DNA of 27,195 bases from IMG/VR virus record IMGVR_UViG_3300030329_004623, positions 1-27,195 of that record; one strand, 5' to 3'. Origin of the DNA: a virus. The notes beneath the pieces are model-generated. The model made no database searches, was not told the DNA's origin, and saw only the letters and a list, made by a program, of their open reading frames with translations. Made by a program: the position numbers and the translations under genes. Positions 7,701-15,615 of the stretch are shown here, in pieces; positions within the stretch are counted from its first letter, which is position 1, and each line of letters starts with the position of its first letter.

Positions 7701-10143
7701 CTGATGGAGTTCCCACTATTAACTCGCCACCATTACCATTTTCTCCGTAAGAAAGACCTAAATTGTGAATATCTACATCATATAAATAAGCTTTGGTGAT
7801 AGTTCCGTCAGGAAGCTCAGTCAAAGAAACCAGCATTCTTTCGTACAATTTTCCATTTATAAGTCTTGTCTTTAGCTTTGTATCTGTAAATATTTTATGA
7901 AATTCATGAAAATGAGTGTTATTAGTGCTTTTATTGAAGCTGCCATCCTCGTTCCCCCAAAGAATTTCAATTATCCCTGATACTCTTTCTGTTTGGTTGT
8001 ATTGTTGAAAATAGTCAGAATACCACAAAAACCCATCGCCTCTTTTTCCCTTTGCATTTACAAAAAAATCTTTTGAAAAAATGTTGCTTTCAGCCCATGT
8101 TTTTTTCAGCCTTACATCTTTCCAATAACTTGTAATATCAGCATCTCCAATGTCAGCATCAGATTCTGTGTGGTGCATCATATAAAAAGATATTTGCGTG
8201 ACATCTATTAAAGAAAAGTGACTTGAATAACCAACTTGCAAAAGACCCTCTTCATTTATAAACATATATTCCATGTGGTGTCCAAAAGTCTTTTTATTTA
8301 GCTCATTAAACAAATCTCCATAAAGATACGCTTGATAACTATTAGTAGTGCCACCCTGGTCTACATTTGTTGTATGAAAGTGATTAAGTGGAGCAGATGG
8401 CATAGTTGATGGCGAGTAAAAATCGTGAAATCTTTGTGTGTCAAAAGCGTAACTATAAGGAAAATCAGTAGTGCCTTGTTGCATCTCATAGGGCATCATA
8501 TAAGGGCTTATTTCGTCTGGATACCCTATTTCATCATCAGCCTGCAAAGCGCCAGTTAGCCACAGAGACTTGTCTACACCAAAATCTCCAAGCCCCTGCA
8601 TATCTGTGTTTATTTTAAATTTAGATGGAAATCCAAACACTGCCATAGAATTGCAAGTTAAGTCATGAGGAACATCTCCTGAAAAATAATGTTTATTTCC
8701 ATTCGTTTGATAAATATTTCCTGCCACTGACTCTATGTGGTGTAAGCCAACCAGTCCAATATCTACAGGATGATAAGTATTGTTTCCTTCTCCATCAACA
8801 ATGAAATATATTTCTGCCCCAGAGAAAGGTTCAAAGTTTAATGTTTCAATCGCAGTAGAGCATTTTTGATACTCAAATGTAGTAGCCCAGTCTTCATTAA
8901 TGTCTCCAAAATTTACCGATGTATGTATATCTAAAAACTCTGTTTTTTCTGAATCTGAAACAGCAGGATAGTAGTAGTTTTCAACATTTGTAGTATCTTC
9001 TGCATTTGTAAATATTTGAGAAATGCTATTTAAAACTATTCCACTTTTCGATAAATAGTCTGACAAATGATTAACCCACAAAGCGCCCTTTGTTAATAAT
9101 GTCGGATTTGAATCAAGTGTCCCAGTGGCTGTCTCTGATATTAAAGTGATACTATTCATGTCTGAGCTAGAGTTATCAAGGAACGCATATCCATCATAAT
9201 TATCTACAATATATTGTGGGTGCGCATATATATTTTCGCTAGACATATAGCTGCCATCAGTAACCATATTATAACTTTCAAACAAAGCAGCACTTGCATT
9301 CCAAGAAGGTACTGCTAAAACAGAGCAAAATTTTTCATCTACTCCTATTTTTAAAGTATCATTGTCTTCTAAAAACTTTCCATAAACTGTTTCCCCTCCA
9401 CCCCCTGCTTCATAAGACCAGTTTGTAGGAGAATTTGTCCATGCTCCATTTACTTCACCTGCAAATCCTAAATTTTTAATTCCACATATTTTGCTAGTGC
9501 TAGGATTTAAATAGGATGTATCTACGAGAACTTTTACTGAGCTATCTTCACTATTAATATTTTCAACATATATAGTTGCAGGAGCAGCTTCCAAGTGTCC
9601 ATATAAGATAGGAACTGGCTTTGCATTATAATGTTCATAAGTATCAACTGCTTGTCTTAAAATATACTCATCTTGTGGTAAGTTTTGAGAAAAAGCTTGC
9701 ATAGAGATGTCATCTGCATTTATTTTTACTTTTTTCTCATCATGCTCTATCCTAGTAATCTTTAATTTTGCTACCCTTATGCAATCAGAAGTGCTTTGAC
9801 AAGATTGGGTTTTTAGCCAAACATCTATTGTTGCTCCTATTGCAAGAGCAGGATTATTTGAAATTCTATCTTCGTTGCTTACAGAGGCTGGAAAGTTTGT
9901 TAATGTTATACTTATGTTAGATAGTTGTATTTTTTTCGTTCTAAGGTTTATCCTTTCTGAAATCTTAGATATCTTCAGGTCTCTATCTTCGTAGAAGCGT
10001 GTGCCAGCATCAAACATTTGTTTTTTTGTTGCAATATAAATAGGAGAGGCATCTCTTCCTCCTATTCTGATTAAATGTTCAGCATTGGTAACTCCTGCTG
10101 TTAAATCGTCTTTTAATATTGAGTATTGAGATAAATCTATCAT
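4741..10143 (-). CDS. Giant tail-tip/hub protein with four dockerin-like (EF-hand) modules
   Basis: 1800 aa. Residues 1-200 (RIGGRDASPIYIATKK region, then KISERINLRTKKIQLSNISI) look like the N-terminal part of siphovirus tail-tip proteins. Residues about 985-1200 include an LEVGDIVRFSKDPGG stretch, typical of a hub domain. Residues 1209-1475 hold eight 12-residue calcium loops (first Asp at 1209, 1244, 1285, 1324, 1359, 1398, 1430, 1464), each followed by a helix; they pair into four dockerin-like modules of 71-76 residues from first to second-loop start. Loops 2-6 keep Asp at 1, Asp/Asn at 3, Asp at 5, Gly at 6 and Asp at 12; loops 7 and 8 are degenerate. The C-terminal 250 residues are beta-rich and may be a receptor or carbohydrate-binding cap. 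It follows the tape measure with a TAATG overlap. Being the tail-tip protein is supported by position and domains; host attachment by the repeats is inferred. Confidence 0.75.
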   Translation of the reverse strand: MIDLSQYSILKDDLTAGVTNAEHLIRIGGRDASPIYIATKKQMFDAGTRFYEDRDLKISKISERINLRTKKIQLSNISITLTNFPASVSNEDRISNNPALAIGATIDVWLKTQSCQSTSDCIRVAKLKITRIEHDEKKVKINADDISMQAFSQNLPQDEYILRQAVDTYEHYNAKPVPILYGHLEAAPATIYVENINSEDSSVKVLVDTSYLNPSTSKICGIKNLGFAGEVNGAWTNSPTNWSYEAGGGGETVYGKFLEDNDTLKIGVDEKFCSVLAVPSWNASAALFESYNMVTDGSYMSSENIYAHPQYIVDNYDGYAFLDNSSSDMNSITLISETATGTLDSNPTLLTKGALWVNHLSDYLSKSGIVLNSISQIFTNAEDTTNVENYYYPAVSDSEKTEFLDIHTSVNFGDINEDWATTFEYQKCSTAIETLNFEPFSGAEIYFIVDGEGNNTYHPVDIGLVGLHHIESVAGNIYQTNGNKHYFSGDVPHDLTCNSMAVFGFPSKFKINTDMQGLGDFGVDKSLWLTGALQADDEIGYPDEISPYMMPYEMQQGTTDFPYSYAFDTQRFHDFYSPSTMPSAPLNHFHTTNVDQGGTTNSYQAYLYGDLFNELNKKTFGHHMEYMFINEEGLLQVGYSSHFSLIDVTQISFYMMHHTESDADIGDADITSYWKDVRLKKTWAESNIFSKDFFVNAKGKRGDGFLWYSDYFQQYNQTERVSGIIEILWGNEDGSFNKSTNNTHFHEFHKIFTDTKLKTRLINGKLYERMLVSLTELPDGTITKAYLYDVDIHNLGLSYGENGNGGELIVGTPSGGTLVDIGEVDSSVLHSKGWDIRFSGYLFGDVPQISGSLKGAFFGLRIVWARKNYFRESGNKRISSITESPEDQNVEFSAFNDSNGCPWGTVSNYYGANTYQRRGYTMAYWNCVNTDYQNLAENPAEIIKDVVENEIGNVVGFEDLQKYNNALNSEQNNKFAFSINESTPAKDVIEDICRQSRLFFRHRVSDGSPVIDAIRNTYNNGDVNKLIDSDMILKYQFSKTRIENLCFGGVTVKYAYNYLTKEYDGVVATKYTEEQVDSFKNLYDVDNHLDYRVEIDTPYIQDETTAKILMNYLYELNKNQHLTCKLTLPLKEGVELEVGDIVRFSKDPGGVKPFGKTVTSSHSIGNTDQKALPYFMITSASKSLTEVNLELYQFNELKIITLNPTLPGDINQNGWVNETDYELLADYLAGMDIEISEQGLANADINQDGVIDEQDLSLLSDLIDEYQNTGLHDEDMEDAPDRPWDVNGDGYITTHDFQAIWQYVTNMYAGTVDPPNVAWMENADANLDGSIDWADYIAGLHAYPTVAQQMDFSSEVPGDIDGDGVITSIDLLYLQLHLQEIQGFTIQEGNPHYVNLPDFDNDGSTDWEDYNILLAEYNNINGEFFQVPGDLTMNGEVNIRDIIYHLKIFDGVATPTDTQVLNGDLNGNGFIDTGATSGLPHDLIAFLLGQFENGINYCTTNEYQEGFINGALLTQDDFDKIQEYTLGSYLNGLGLEAFVSWYKDFHQTDYEITIQDYVNLCGASNIENIGLFPTSQLNQLQELIDSDSGGSESDPFEGYFELASTSHGTDLQVGQASLNSVTLGKYDHYGINAINFKFDTDYTATSDDHVFAPDATWQSLYTKIHNTASYSLGYHPTNGDHEEKTDLIIRTSFIGSDEDLIFVQTYQNGQRWDVCQAFLALDGMTIRNCRIQPSGGLVFFRLEADTISHPDDFNWIGNESFSLGGVEYNYEVNDKIPSELAMFFKIDIYAPENYWENNEG
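5670..6525 (-). repeat. Eight EF-hand/dockerin loop repeats within the tail-tip gene
   Basis: Protein-level tandem repeats with loop cores DINQNG, DINQDG, DVNGDG, DANLDG, DIDGDG, DFDNDG, DLTMNG and DLNGNG, spaced 32-41 residues. Odd repeats 1, 5 and 7 follow a Pro-Gly, so the array reads as four two-loop dockerin-type units. The DNA copies have diverged in sequence, so this is not a recent expansion. Confidence 0.85.
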
Positions 10144-12206
10144 TAGGACATTCCGAAGTCTGCGCCTTTCCTAACAGCTTCTGATATAAGTTCTGGAAGC
10201 TCAGATTCTACAAACTCAGAGCTGATTATTGGGTTGTTGATAACAATAGATGCTCCAGCTCTACCTGCGTTCATTGCTTGCAAGTTATTTACGCCTATAG
10301 AATCTACTGCATCTCTACTCATAACAAACTCGCCTCGTTCTGCTTCTATCATTGTGCCACCTTGAGCGTGCCTTCTACCACCAACAAGACCACCTTGTTC
10401 ATATTTTAAGGAGTCTTTTGCCATTTTAGTGGCGCTTAAAAAAGTTAGCCCTGCTATTATTTCTGGAATAGGTGGTTTGGCAATTTCTGACATTTGTTCC
10501 CATGTGTTCATCGAAATCCTAAAAGCATCCACCATCATAAGAGCAAAGTTTGCAGCTTTTAAATGTTCTGCATTCTTTGAAAAAGCTTGGAGAGTTTTTG
10601 CTCCAGTTTGTATCATCATCATTCCAGTTTTCTGGCTTTGTTTTACAGCAAGCTTATCTAGTTCAATACCTCTTAATTTATGCGCATTTATTGCCGTTGT
10701 AAGCTGTGTCTTATTTATTAAATTAGCTTCTTCTTTCTCGTGTGCCTCTGCTAACATAAGGTTATTATTTATTTCTTCTTGCTGTATAGGAAGGATATCT
10801 CCTCTTGCTACAGCTAACGACACAACAGATTCTTTGAACGCTCTATCAATAGCTATACCAGCAGCTAAAAGTTCCTGTTCTTTTGCTCTTGCTACTGACA
10901 ATAAATTTTGCAAAGCTATTAAGTCTGCAAGAGATTCTGCTTCTTTTTCTAAAGCATCGATATTAACATTTATTCCCTCAACATAACCTTCGTCTGTTTT
11001 TTTCAAAAACTCAATCTTAATTCCAAGGTCTTCCATTTGTCCTATAAGCTCAACATTTTCCTTTGCCCAAGCCTGCACTCTTCCAATATTTATTACAGTT
11101 TGCTCTTCTAATCCTTCTAAGCTTTTTGTGTTTTTATCAGTAAGTATATTTAAATTAAATTCAGTATTTATTAACTTCTCAGTGACTGCCTCATCTTCTT
11201 TTTTAATTTCGACTTGTTTTGCTGTAGCAGTATTTTGTCCTTCTTGTATCGCTAGTATTTTTTCTTCTATTTCTACGACCCTAGCTCTTGCAGCACTTAA
11301 ATCATTTAGCGACCTTATTCCTTGAACTTGAGAGTTTATAGCTTTAGCAGTTTCTTCATTGAATTTAGCAGATTCTTTTAGCGCATCATTGTAGAATGGA
11401 AGCAAACTTGTAACTGTAGTAACAATAGAATTTAACCCTTGAAATGCAAGAGTTAGTCCTTCCATTAACTTTACAACGCCAATATTAGCCAACAAGCCCC
11501 CTAAAGCCTCGACTAAGTCTCCAAAAGATGCCCCTAATTTATCAAGAGACCCTAATGTTGCAGAGCCAGCGATTTTAGCCATATCTCCAAATAGAAGATT
11601 AGTATTAGTTACCAAACTATTTATTCTTTGATTTGAATTTGCAGCACCTTGGACAGCAACTCCGTATCTTGACATTGAGTTTGTGGTAGAGCCTATAGTT
11701 TTACCAACTAGGTTTGCTGCTGAATTTAAGTCTATACCAAGACCAGCAGATAAATCAAGAATTGTTGTTGTTAGTTTTGCCACCTGCTCTTCATTCTTTA
11801 CAAAACTTGCAAGTATTGATTGAGCGCTTATAATAACTTCATCACCAACGCCAGTTACATTTTGCATCTCTGAGGCTAGCTCTCTTAATCTTACTGTGTT
11901 AAAGCCAAGAGCATTGTTTAATTTGAGAGAAACCTTTTCTTGCTCTCCAAACATTTTAAGAGCCTTTCCTATGCTCATTGATACTAACCCAAATCCAAAA
12001 GACATAAGCAACAACCTGGAACGAATTGTCGCAAAGCTATTGTTTAGCAGCCTTCCTTTGTTCGTGATATCTGTCATTCCTTTGCCAGTTTTCTTCTGCT
12101 CTTTTTCTAGCCTTGTCTGCGCCCCAGCAAGTTTATTTATAGCGCCTACTAACTCTTTGTGTCCCTTTGGTTGGAATTTTATTTCTATCGTTGGTCTATT
12201 TGCCAT
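10143..12206 (-). CDS. Tail tape measure protein
   Basis: 687 aa. The N-terminus is charged and coiled-coil-prone, followed by a hydrophobic stretch near residues 62-84 (LLLMSFGFGLVSMSIGKAL) and further hydrophobic helices near 235-275, as usual for tape measures. The middle, about 275-530, is long helical coiled coil. The C-terminus has the characteristic GGTMIEAERGEFVMSRDAV motif seen in many siphovirus tape measures. It sits between the chaperone pair and the tail tip, the canonical position. Length predicts a tail near 100 nm at 1.5 angstrom per residue, an inference from known tape measures. No peptidase or lytic transglycosylase domain is visible. Confidence 0.9.
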   Translation of the reverse strand: MANRPTIEIKFQPKGHKELVGAINKLAGAQTRLEKEQKKTGKGMTDITNKGRLLNNSFATIRSRLLLMSFGFGLVSMSIGKALKMFGEQEKVSLKLNNALGFNTVRLRELASEMQNVTGVGDEVIISAQSILASFVKNEEQVAKLTTTILDLSAGLGIDLNSAANLVGKTIGSTTNSMSRYGVAVQGAANSNQRINSLVTNTNLLFGDMAKIAGSATLGSLDKLGASFGDLVEALGGLLANIGVVKLMEGLTLAFQGLNSIVTTVTSLLPFYNDALKESAKFNEETAKAINSQVQGIRSLNDLSAARARVVEIEEKILAIQEGQNTATAKQVEIKKEDEAVTEKLINTEFNLNILTDKNTKSLEGLEEQTVINIGRVQAWAKENVELIGQMEDLGIKIEFLKKTDEGYVEGINVNIDALEKEAESLADLIALQNLLSVARAKEQELLAAGIAIDRAFKESVVSLAVARGDILPIQQEEINNNLMLAEAHEKEEANLINKTQLTTAINAHKLRGIELDKLAVKQSQKTGMMMIQTGAKTLQAFSKNAEHLKAANFALMMVDAFRISMNTWEQMSEIAKPPIPEIIAGLTFLSATKMAKDSLKYEQGGLVGGRRHAQGGTMIEAERGEFVMSRDAVDSIGVNNLQAMNAGRAGASIVINNPIISSEFVESELPELISEAVRKGADFGMS

Positions 12207-12543
12207 CTTCTACAGCCTTATTTTGCATTTTATTCACAGCTTTCTTGATTATAAAAGACTTTTGCACCCACAGGGCAGGCTGGTCATCATAACCACCTGG
12301 ATACGCTGGGGTCTTAAAGTTTTCACAATATATATATCTTTCTATGTCTTTTTGAAATTCTTTGTCGAAAAGGATGTTGTTGCAAGCGAAAAAAGGAAGT
12401 TGAGATTTTACTGAGCCTGATACCTCAAAAGACTTCCCTGTTGTTTCGTTCATTTCCTTGGTTTCCCTTATAATTAAATCTACAACATCCCAGACATCTT
12501 GCTCACATGAAAATATGCGAGCTTCATATTCGCCATCTACCAT
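12196..12543 (-). CDS. Tail assembly chaperone, downstream (T) frame, probably made only by -1 frameshift
   Basis: 115 aa counted from the first ATG, but the frame is open without a stop back into the upstream chaperone ORF. The extra 29 codons encode plausible protein (including a CGGC motif and an RFHKFPYEAQ stretch), and no ribosome site precedes ATG 12543. It is therefore best read as the T half of a G-T fusion of about 233 aa. The fold is not recognised beyond a helical C-terminus (QPALWVQKSFIIKKAVNKMQ). The 3' end overlaps the tape measure start by 11 nt. The proposed job is holding the tape measure during tail-tube assembly, as for lambda gpGT. Confidence 0.65.
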   Translation of the reverse strand: MVDGEYEARIFSCEQDVWDVVDLIIRETKEMNETTGKSFEVSGSVKSQLPFFACNNILFDKEFQKDIERYIYCENFKTPAYPGGYDDQPALWVQKSFIIKKAVNKMQNKAVEDGK

Positions 12544-12617
12544 TACTGGCAGTTGCGCTTCGTAAGGAAATTTATGGAATCTACAGCCCCCACATGGCTC
12601 AATCGTTACATTGAGTT

Positions 12618-12896
12618 CTAGTTGGAGGCTTTTTGCTCCCCCATGATAAAGTGGTCTTGCATTTTTACAAAGATTTCTACTCTATCGTCTTCTGATAAGG
12701 ATGTAAAGAAATCATCAGAGAACTTTTCTATCCCTGCGCTAAGCCATCTATACATACATTCAAATGGAGCAGTGAATTTATTATCCTCAGAATTAAAATC
12801 TGTAGAGTTGTGCAATATATCTTTCAATTTACATAACTCTAATACAGATATCTCTTTAAACTTAACCTTTTTACCAGATTTTGTTTTAAATTCCAT
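12618..12896 (-). CDS. Tail assembly chaperone, upstream (G) frame
   Basis: 92 aa, acidic and helical, located between the major tail protein and the tape measure, which is the invariant site of siphovirus tail chaperones. The sequence begins with basic beta strands (EFKTKSGKKVKFKEI), then a helical core, and ends MQDHFIMGEQKASN. A short ribosome site (AGGGA) precedes the ATG. Near its 3' end there are a G5 run (12638-12642 on this strand's complement) and an A5 run (12630-12634) within 13 bases, both able to support a -1 slip into the T frame. Family assignment rests mainly on position and the frameshift layout. Confidence 0.7.
   Translation of the reverse strand: MEFKTKSGKKVKFKEISVLELCKLKDILHNSTDFNSEDNKFTAPFECMYRWLSAGIEKFSDDFFTSLSEDDRVEIFVKMQDHFIMGEQKASN
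12628..12644 (-). promoter_or_regulatory. Candidate -1 programmed frameshift site between tail chaperone frames
   Basis: On the coding strand the segment reads ATG GGG GAG CAA AAA GC in frame 0, then stops at TAG 12618-12620. A one-base backward slip on GGG (re-pairing GGG) or on AAA (re-pairing AAA) enters the frame that stays open to 12196. Slip at AAA gives a fusion of 89 + 144 = 233 aa. Neither run is a perfect XXXYYYZ heptamer in phase, so the exact slip codon is uncertain. Confidence 0.6.
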
Positions 12897-12919
12897 TGTT
12901 TTTCCCTTTTATTTATTTA

Positions 12920-13921
12920 TTATGCCACATCAATAGTTAAGACATTGCCTGACTCTTGATTCAATGCTTTCATTTCAACATCTAACATCATAGCGTCACC
13001 TTCGTTGTAAGCAACATTTGTTAAAACACCACAAGGAATCGCAATAGATGTTGCTGTATCCGTGGTTTGATTTATAGTGAATAAATCTGCTGCATCATGT
13101 GTTGATTGAGTGTCAAACGCAGAAGGAAGTTCCATTGTAGCACTATCTAGTTTAACGGTGGCAGTTGCTGTAACAGCTATTTCTTCGCCTCTTCCAAATG
13201 TAGCATATCCACTTCCCTCGCCCACACCAGTATAAACTGCTGGACTATCAATGGTTACGCTGAATGCAGATAAAATTGGACTTACACTGTATATCTTAGT
13301 CTCAGAAATATCGATTCCAGACATATCTACATGGTCAGCACTATAAGCTGTTCCTGCTGCTGCGCTATTTTCTGTTAAGTCAGGAACTCTTCCAGAACTT
13401 ATTGTGGCGCTCCATTTATACTGTCCTCCGTCTGTTCCCATGTCGGCACTAATTTGAAAATTTGTGCAAAGGCAGCCTTTCACTACTATGTTCTGGGCAT
13501 CAGTTCTGTCAGGGGATGCTAAAACAAGAGTGAAGGTTTTATTTGCTTCAGATTCTCCGTACTTTCCTACAGTTGCTGATGGAGCTGCTCCTATAGTTAT
13601 ATCGGCAACGCTGTCTGGTGTCAGTGAATTAGAACATACACTTTGAGCTAGCATTACATGACCACCATCTTTGTGCCATGTTCCAGATAGAGATACCTCT
13701 ACAGCTCTATAATCATTATCTTGGAAAAAATCATCAATATGTGCTACTCTACCTGTTTGACTTCTAACTGATGTTACTTGATTCACATTTAAAGATGGGA
13801 AAGAAACTGAGTCTACATCTAACTGGTATAACCCAGAAGTTAATGTAGGCGCTGTCCCTGTTGTTGTTTCTTCTATTACCCAAGCTTTAAAATCTCTTGG
13901 CGAAAATACTGCATTTGCCAT
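12920..13921 (-). CDS. Major tail (tube) protein
   Basis: 333 aa, Thr/Ser/Ala-rich and beta-strand dominated, no membrane segment, with a conserved-looking N-terminus (FSPRDFKAWVIEETTTGTAP) and an SVRSQTGRVAHIDDF stretch, as often seen in the tube subunit of siphoviruses. It lies immediately before the chaperone genes, the usual place. At 333 aa it is longer than the minimal tube protein (about 200 aa), leaving room for a C-terminal decorative domain (residues about 215-333). The ATG overlaps the stop of the upstream small gene as TAATG. Confidence 0.8.
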   Translation of the reverse strand: MANAVFSPRDFKAWVIEETTTGTAPTLTSGLYQLDVDSVSFPSLNVNQVTSVRSQTGRVAHIDDFFQDNDYRAVEVSLSGTWHKDGGHVMLAQSVCSNSLTPDSVADITIGAAPSATVGKYGESEANKTFTLVLASPDRTDAQNIVVKGCLCTNFQISADMGTDGGQYKWSATISSGRVPDLTENSAAAGTAYSADHVDMSGIDISETKIYSVSPILSAFSVTIDSPAVYTGVGEGSGYATFGRGEEIAVTATATVKLDSATMELPSAFDTQSTHDAADLFTINQTTDTATSIAIPCGVLTNVAYNEGDAMMLDVEMKALNQESGNVLTIDVA

Positions 13922-14109
13922 TATTTAACCTCCTTTGGTTTAGGTTGCTTTTTATTTTCTACTGTTTCTACTTTGTCTTTTATGAACTTATTAATTTCTT
14001 TAAGCTCTACTGTTTTTCCTTGTTCAAGAGCTAGCCAATCACTATGCGACAAACCACAATGGTTATTCATTGACGATAAGTTAACTCCACTTTTTAGCTT
14101 TACTTTCAT
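13921..14109 (-). CDS. Small conserved-position protein, 62 aa
   Basis: Not recognised. The protein is charged, with a Lys-rich C-terminal third (ENKKQPKPKEVK) that is probably disordered, and an N-terminal part (MKVKLKSGVNLSSMNNHCG) that may form a small beta hairpin. A good AGGAGG-type site precedes the ATG. It sits between the tail-completion protein and the major tail protein and shares a TAATG overlap with the latter, so it is made together with the tube. A small tail-tube or neck accessory is the only inference offered. Confidence 0.5.
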   Translation of the reverse strand: MKVKLKSGVNLSSMNNHCGLSHSDWLALEQGKTVELKEINKFIKDKVETVENKKQPKPKEVK

Positions 14110-14117
14110 AAAACCTC

Positions 14118-14555
14118 CTATCCTACATTAGCTAAATGCTGTCCTGCCCAAGTAAGCTGAACAACATATTCATTTTCTTCATCTAAAGCATTTAATTCAG
14201 TGGCATCAACTCGACAGTTAATACATTTTGAATTATCAGAAAGTGTCATTGACATATTATCGTGTATTAATGCTTCAATTCTTGATGTGTATCTCAATAC
14301 ATGGTCTAAGGAACTTTTTTTTATATTTTTATCTACAAAATAATAATACATAACAATATTGTATTCCCTTAGTTCAGCAGAAGACATATATGATACTAGC
14401 TCTGACCCTACTGGGTCAAGCCTTACAAATTGACTACTTGCTTGAGCAGACTCATGACCTATGTATACAGGTAATGCGCCCTTAAATTCTGTTCTTAAAA
14501 TGTTCCTTAATTTATCAAGAATATTCTTAAAGTTGTTAGTAAAAGTTATTGCCAT
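14118..14555 (-). CDS. Tail completion/terminator-like protein
   Basis: 145 aa with the size and layout of siphovirus tail terminators: an N-terminal amphipathic helix (NNFKNILDKLRNILRTEF), then beta strands (YNIVMYYYFVD), a helix (LRYTSRIEALIHD) and closing strands ending VVQLTWAGQHLANVG. It lies between the head-tail adaptor and the major tail protein, as expected for the protein that caps the tube and joins it to the connector. No catalytic motif is expected. The ATG overlaps the stop of the adaptor-order neighbour with TAATG (14553-14557). Confidence 0.6.
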   Translation of the reverse strand: MAITFTNNFKNILDKLRNILRTEFKGALPVYIGHESAQASSQFVRLDPVGSELVSYMSSAELREYNIVMYYYFVDKNIKKSSLDHVLRYTSRIEALIHDNMSMTLSDNSKCINCRVDATELNALDEENEYVVQLTWAGQHLANVG

Positions 14556-15511
14556 TAATAATATCTTCTTCTAGTCATTTTAATACCTTTTAAGTCGGCT
14601 GTATCAATTTCTTCGTTATAACCTCTTACTTCAACTTCCCATTCATCATTACTTGCAGCCGAATCTCCTAGGTTGCTATCTCCAAATCTAACCTCTAATC
14701 CATAGGCTAGGGGTTGATAATCACCAATTATTAACTTATCGTCTACAACTAGATTATTTTTTAAACCATCTGCATCTTTAGTCCAAACAGAATATTTGCA
14801 AGTTCCTATAGTGCCAGAGGTTGTAATTTTTATTTTTATTTGGTCATAATCTACGCCACCTGCCATACCCCTTAAATCTACAGGTCTTATCGACCCTGCT
14901 GTATATTGAACATCTCTTATAACCCCTCTTGAGGCATCTCCAGTGTTCTGGTATGACAGTGCAGCCCTACCTTCATTTAGTAGTTGTACATTATTATCTG
15001 CTTCTAATATTATTGCAGCAGCTATCTCTGAGGTTGGGTCTTTAGTTCTTACCATGAACCCAGCAGCATATAGAGCTGTTGTTCTTACTATCATATAATC
15101 AAATTCGCCTTCGCTATTCTTCCACATATTCTTAGGCAGTTTAGGGTCAAGCCTTGAATCAAGGTATCTACTTGCATCTGTTCTGAATTGGGTTACCATA
15201 GTAGTGAAAAGTTCTCCTGCCTCCATTAGTTTATCAGCAGGGCTACTAGCAGAATAATAGTAAAGCACATCATCAGTAGAGTTGTAAAACCATTCTCCCT
15301 CAACATTCAGGTCGGTGTGAGCAGATTGTGCTGACCCTAAAGATTCTCCATCTACAAACAACTGAGTTACCGAACCACTATCGTGAGCAGCGTATTTGTT
15401 AGTTGTAACTTCCGTCCAACCATAGACAGGAGTCTTCTGGTCAAACTCATCTAATTGAGGAAATACTCTTTTTAATTCTTTGTGCGTGCAATATATTGGT
15501 GCTGATGCCAT
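14555..15511 (-). CDS. Putative head-tail connector/adaptor protein with extra domain
   Basis: 318 aa. The N-terminus (YCTHKELKRVFPQLDEFDQK) and the helical middle (FRTDASRYLDSRLDPKLPKN, then MIVRTTALYAAGFMV) match the helical bundle of gp6/gp15-type head-tail adaptors, which sit under the portal. That family is usually about 100-120 aa, so residues about 30-90 and 190-318, which are beta-rich, are probably inserted or appended domains. The C-terminus is basic (KMTRRRYY). Strong ribosome site before ATG 15511 (GAGGAG). Adaptor identity is inferred from the helical core plus position. Confidence 0.55.
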   Translation of the reverse strand: MASAPIYCTHKELKRVFPQLDEFDQKTPVYGWTEVTTNKYAAHDSGSVTQLFVDGESLGSAQSAHTDLNVEGEWFYNSTDDVLYYYSASSPADKLMEAGELFTTMVTQFRTDASRYLDSRLDPKLPKNMWKNSEGEFDYMIVRTTALYAAGFMVRTKDPTSEIAAAIILEADNNVQLLNEGRAALSYQNTGDASRGVIRDVQYTAGSIRPVDLRGMAGGVDYDQIKIKITTSGTIGTCKYSVWTKDADGLKNNLVVDDKLIIGDYQPLAYGLEVRFGDSNLGDSAASNDEWEVEVRGYNEEIDTADLKGIKMTRRRYY

Positions 15512-15513
15512 AA

Positions 15514-15606
15514 TTATCTCCTCTTAATAGATTTTCTTTTCATCTTCCTTTTAGACTTTTTGGGTCTTCCTCTTTTCTTACCGTATGTTCCTTTACCGTA
15601 TGGCAT
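15514..15606 (-). CDS. AT-hook microprotein, 30 aa
   Basis: A short ORF with an AGGAG site about 7 nt before its ATG and tight packing: it stops 2 nt before the next start. The product reads MPYGKGTYGKKRGRPKKSKR and then continues basic to the end; 16 of 30 residues are Lys or Arg. Residues 10-17 (KKRGRPKK) are a perfect AT-hook, the minor-groove DNA binder built on Gly-Arg-Pro. I recall similar tiny MPYGKGTYG proteins in tailed phages, without a proven role. A DNA-condensing or packaged virion peptide is a plausible inference. Its neighbour upstream also starts MPY and is basic. Confidence 0.7.
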   Translation of the reverse strand: MPYGKGTYGKKRGRPKKSKRKMKRKSIKRR

Positions 15607-15615
15607 ATTAATCTC

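Noticed and set aside
10429-10986. Long plus-strand open frame opposite the tape measure
   Set aside because: It is the reverse-complement shadow of a helical, Ala/Leu-rich coding sequence; no ribosome site and a Ser/Cys/Ile-biased product.
11896-12414. Plus-strand 172-aa open frame opposite the tape measure and chaperone
   Set aside because: It crosses two real minus-strand genes, has low-complexity hydrophobic content and no operon context.
12622-12936. Plus-strand 104-aa open frame opposite chaperone G
   Set aside because: Shadow of the minus-strand chaperone; the frame crosses the frameshift region and has no ribosome site.
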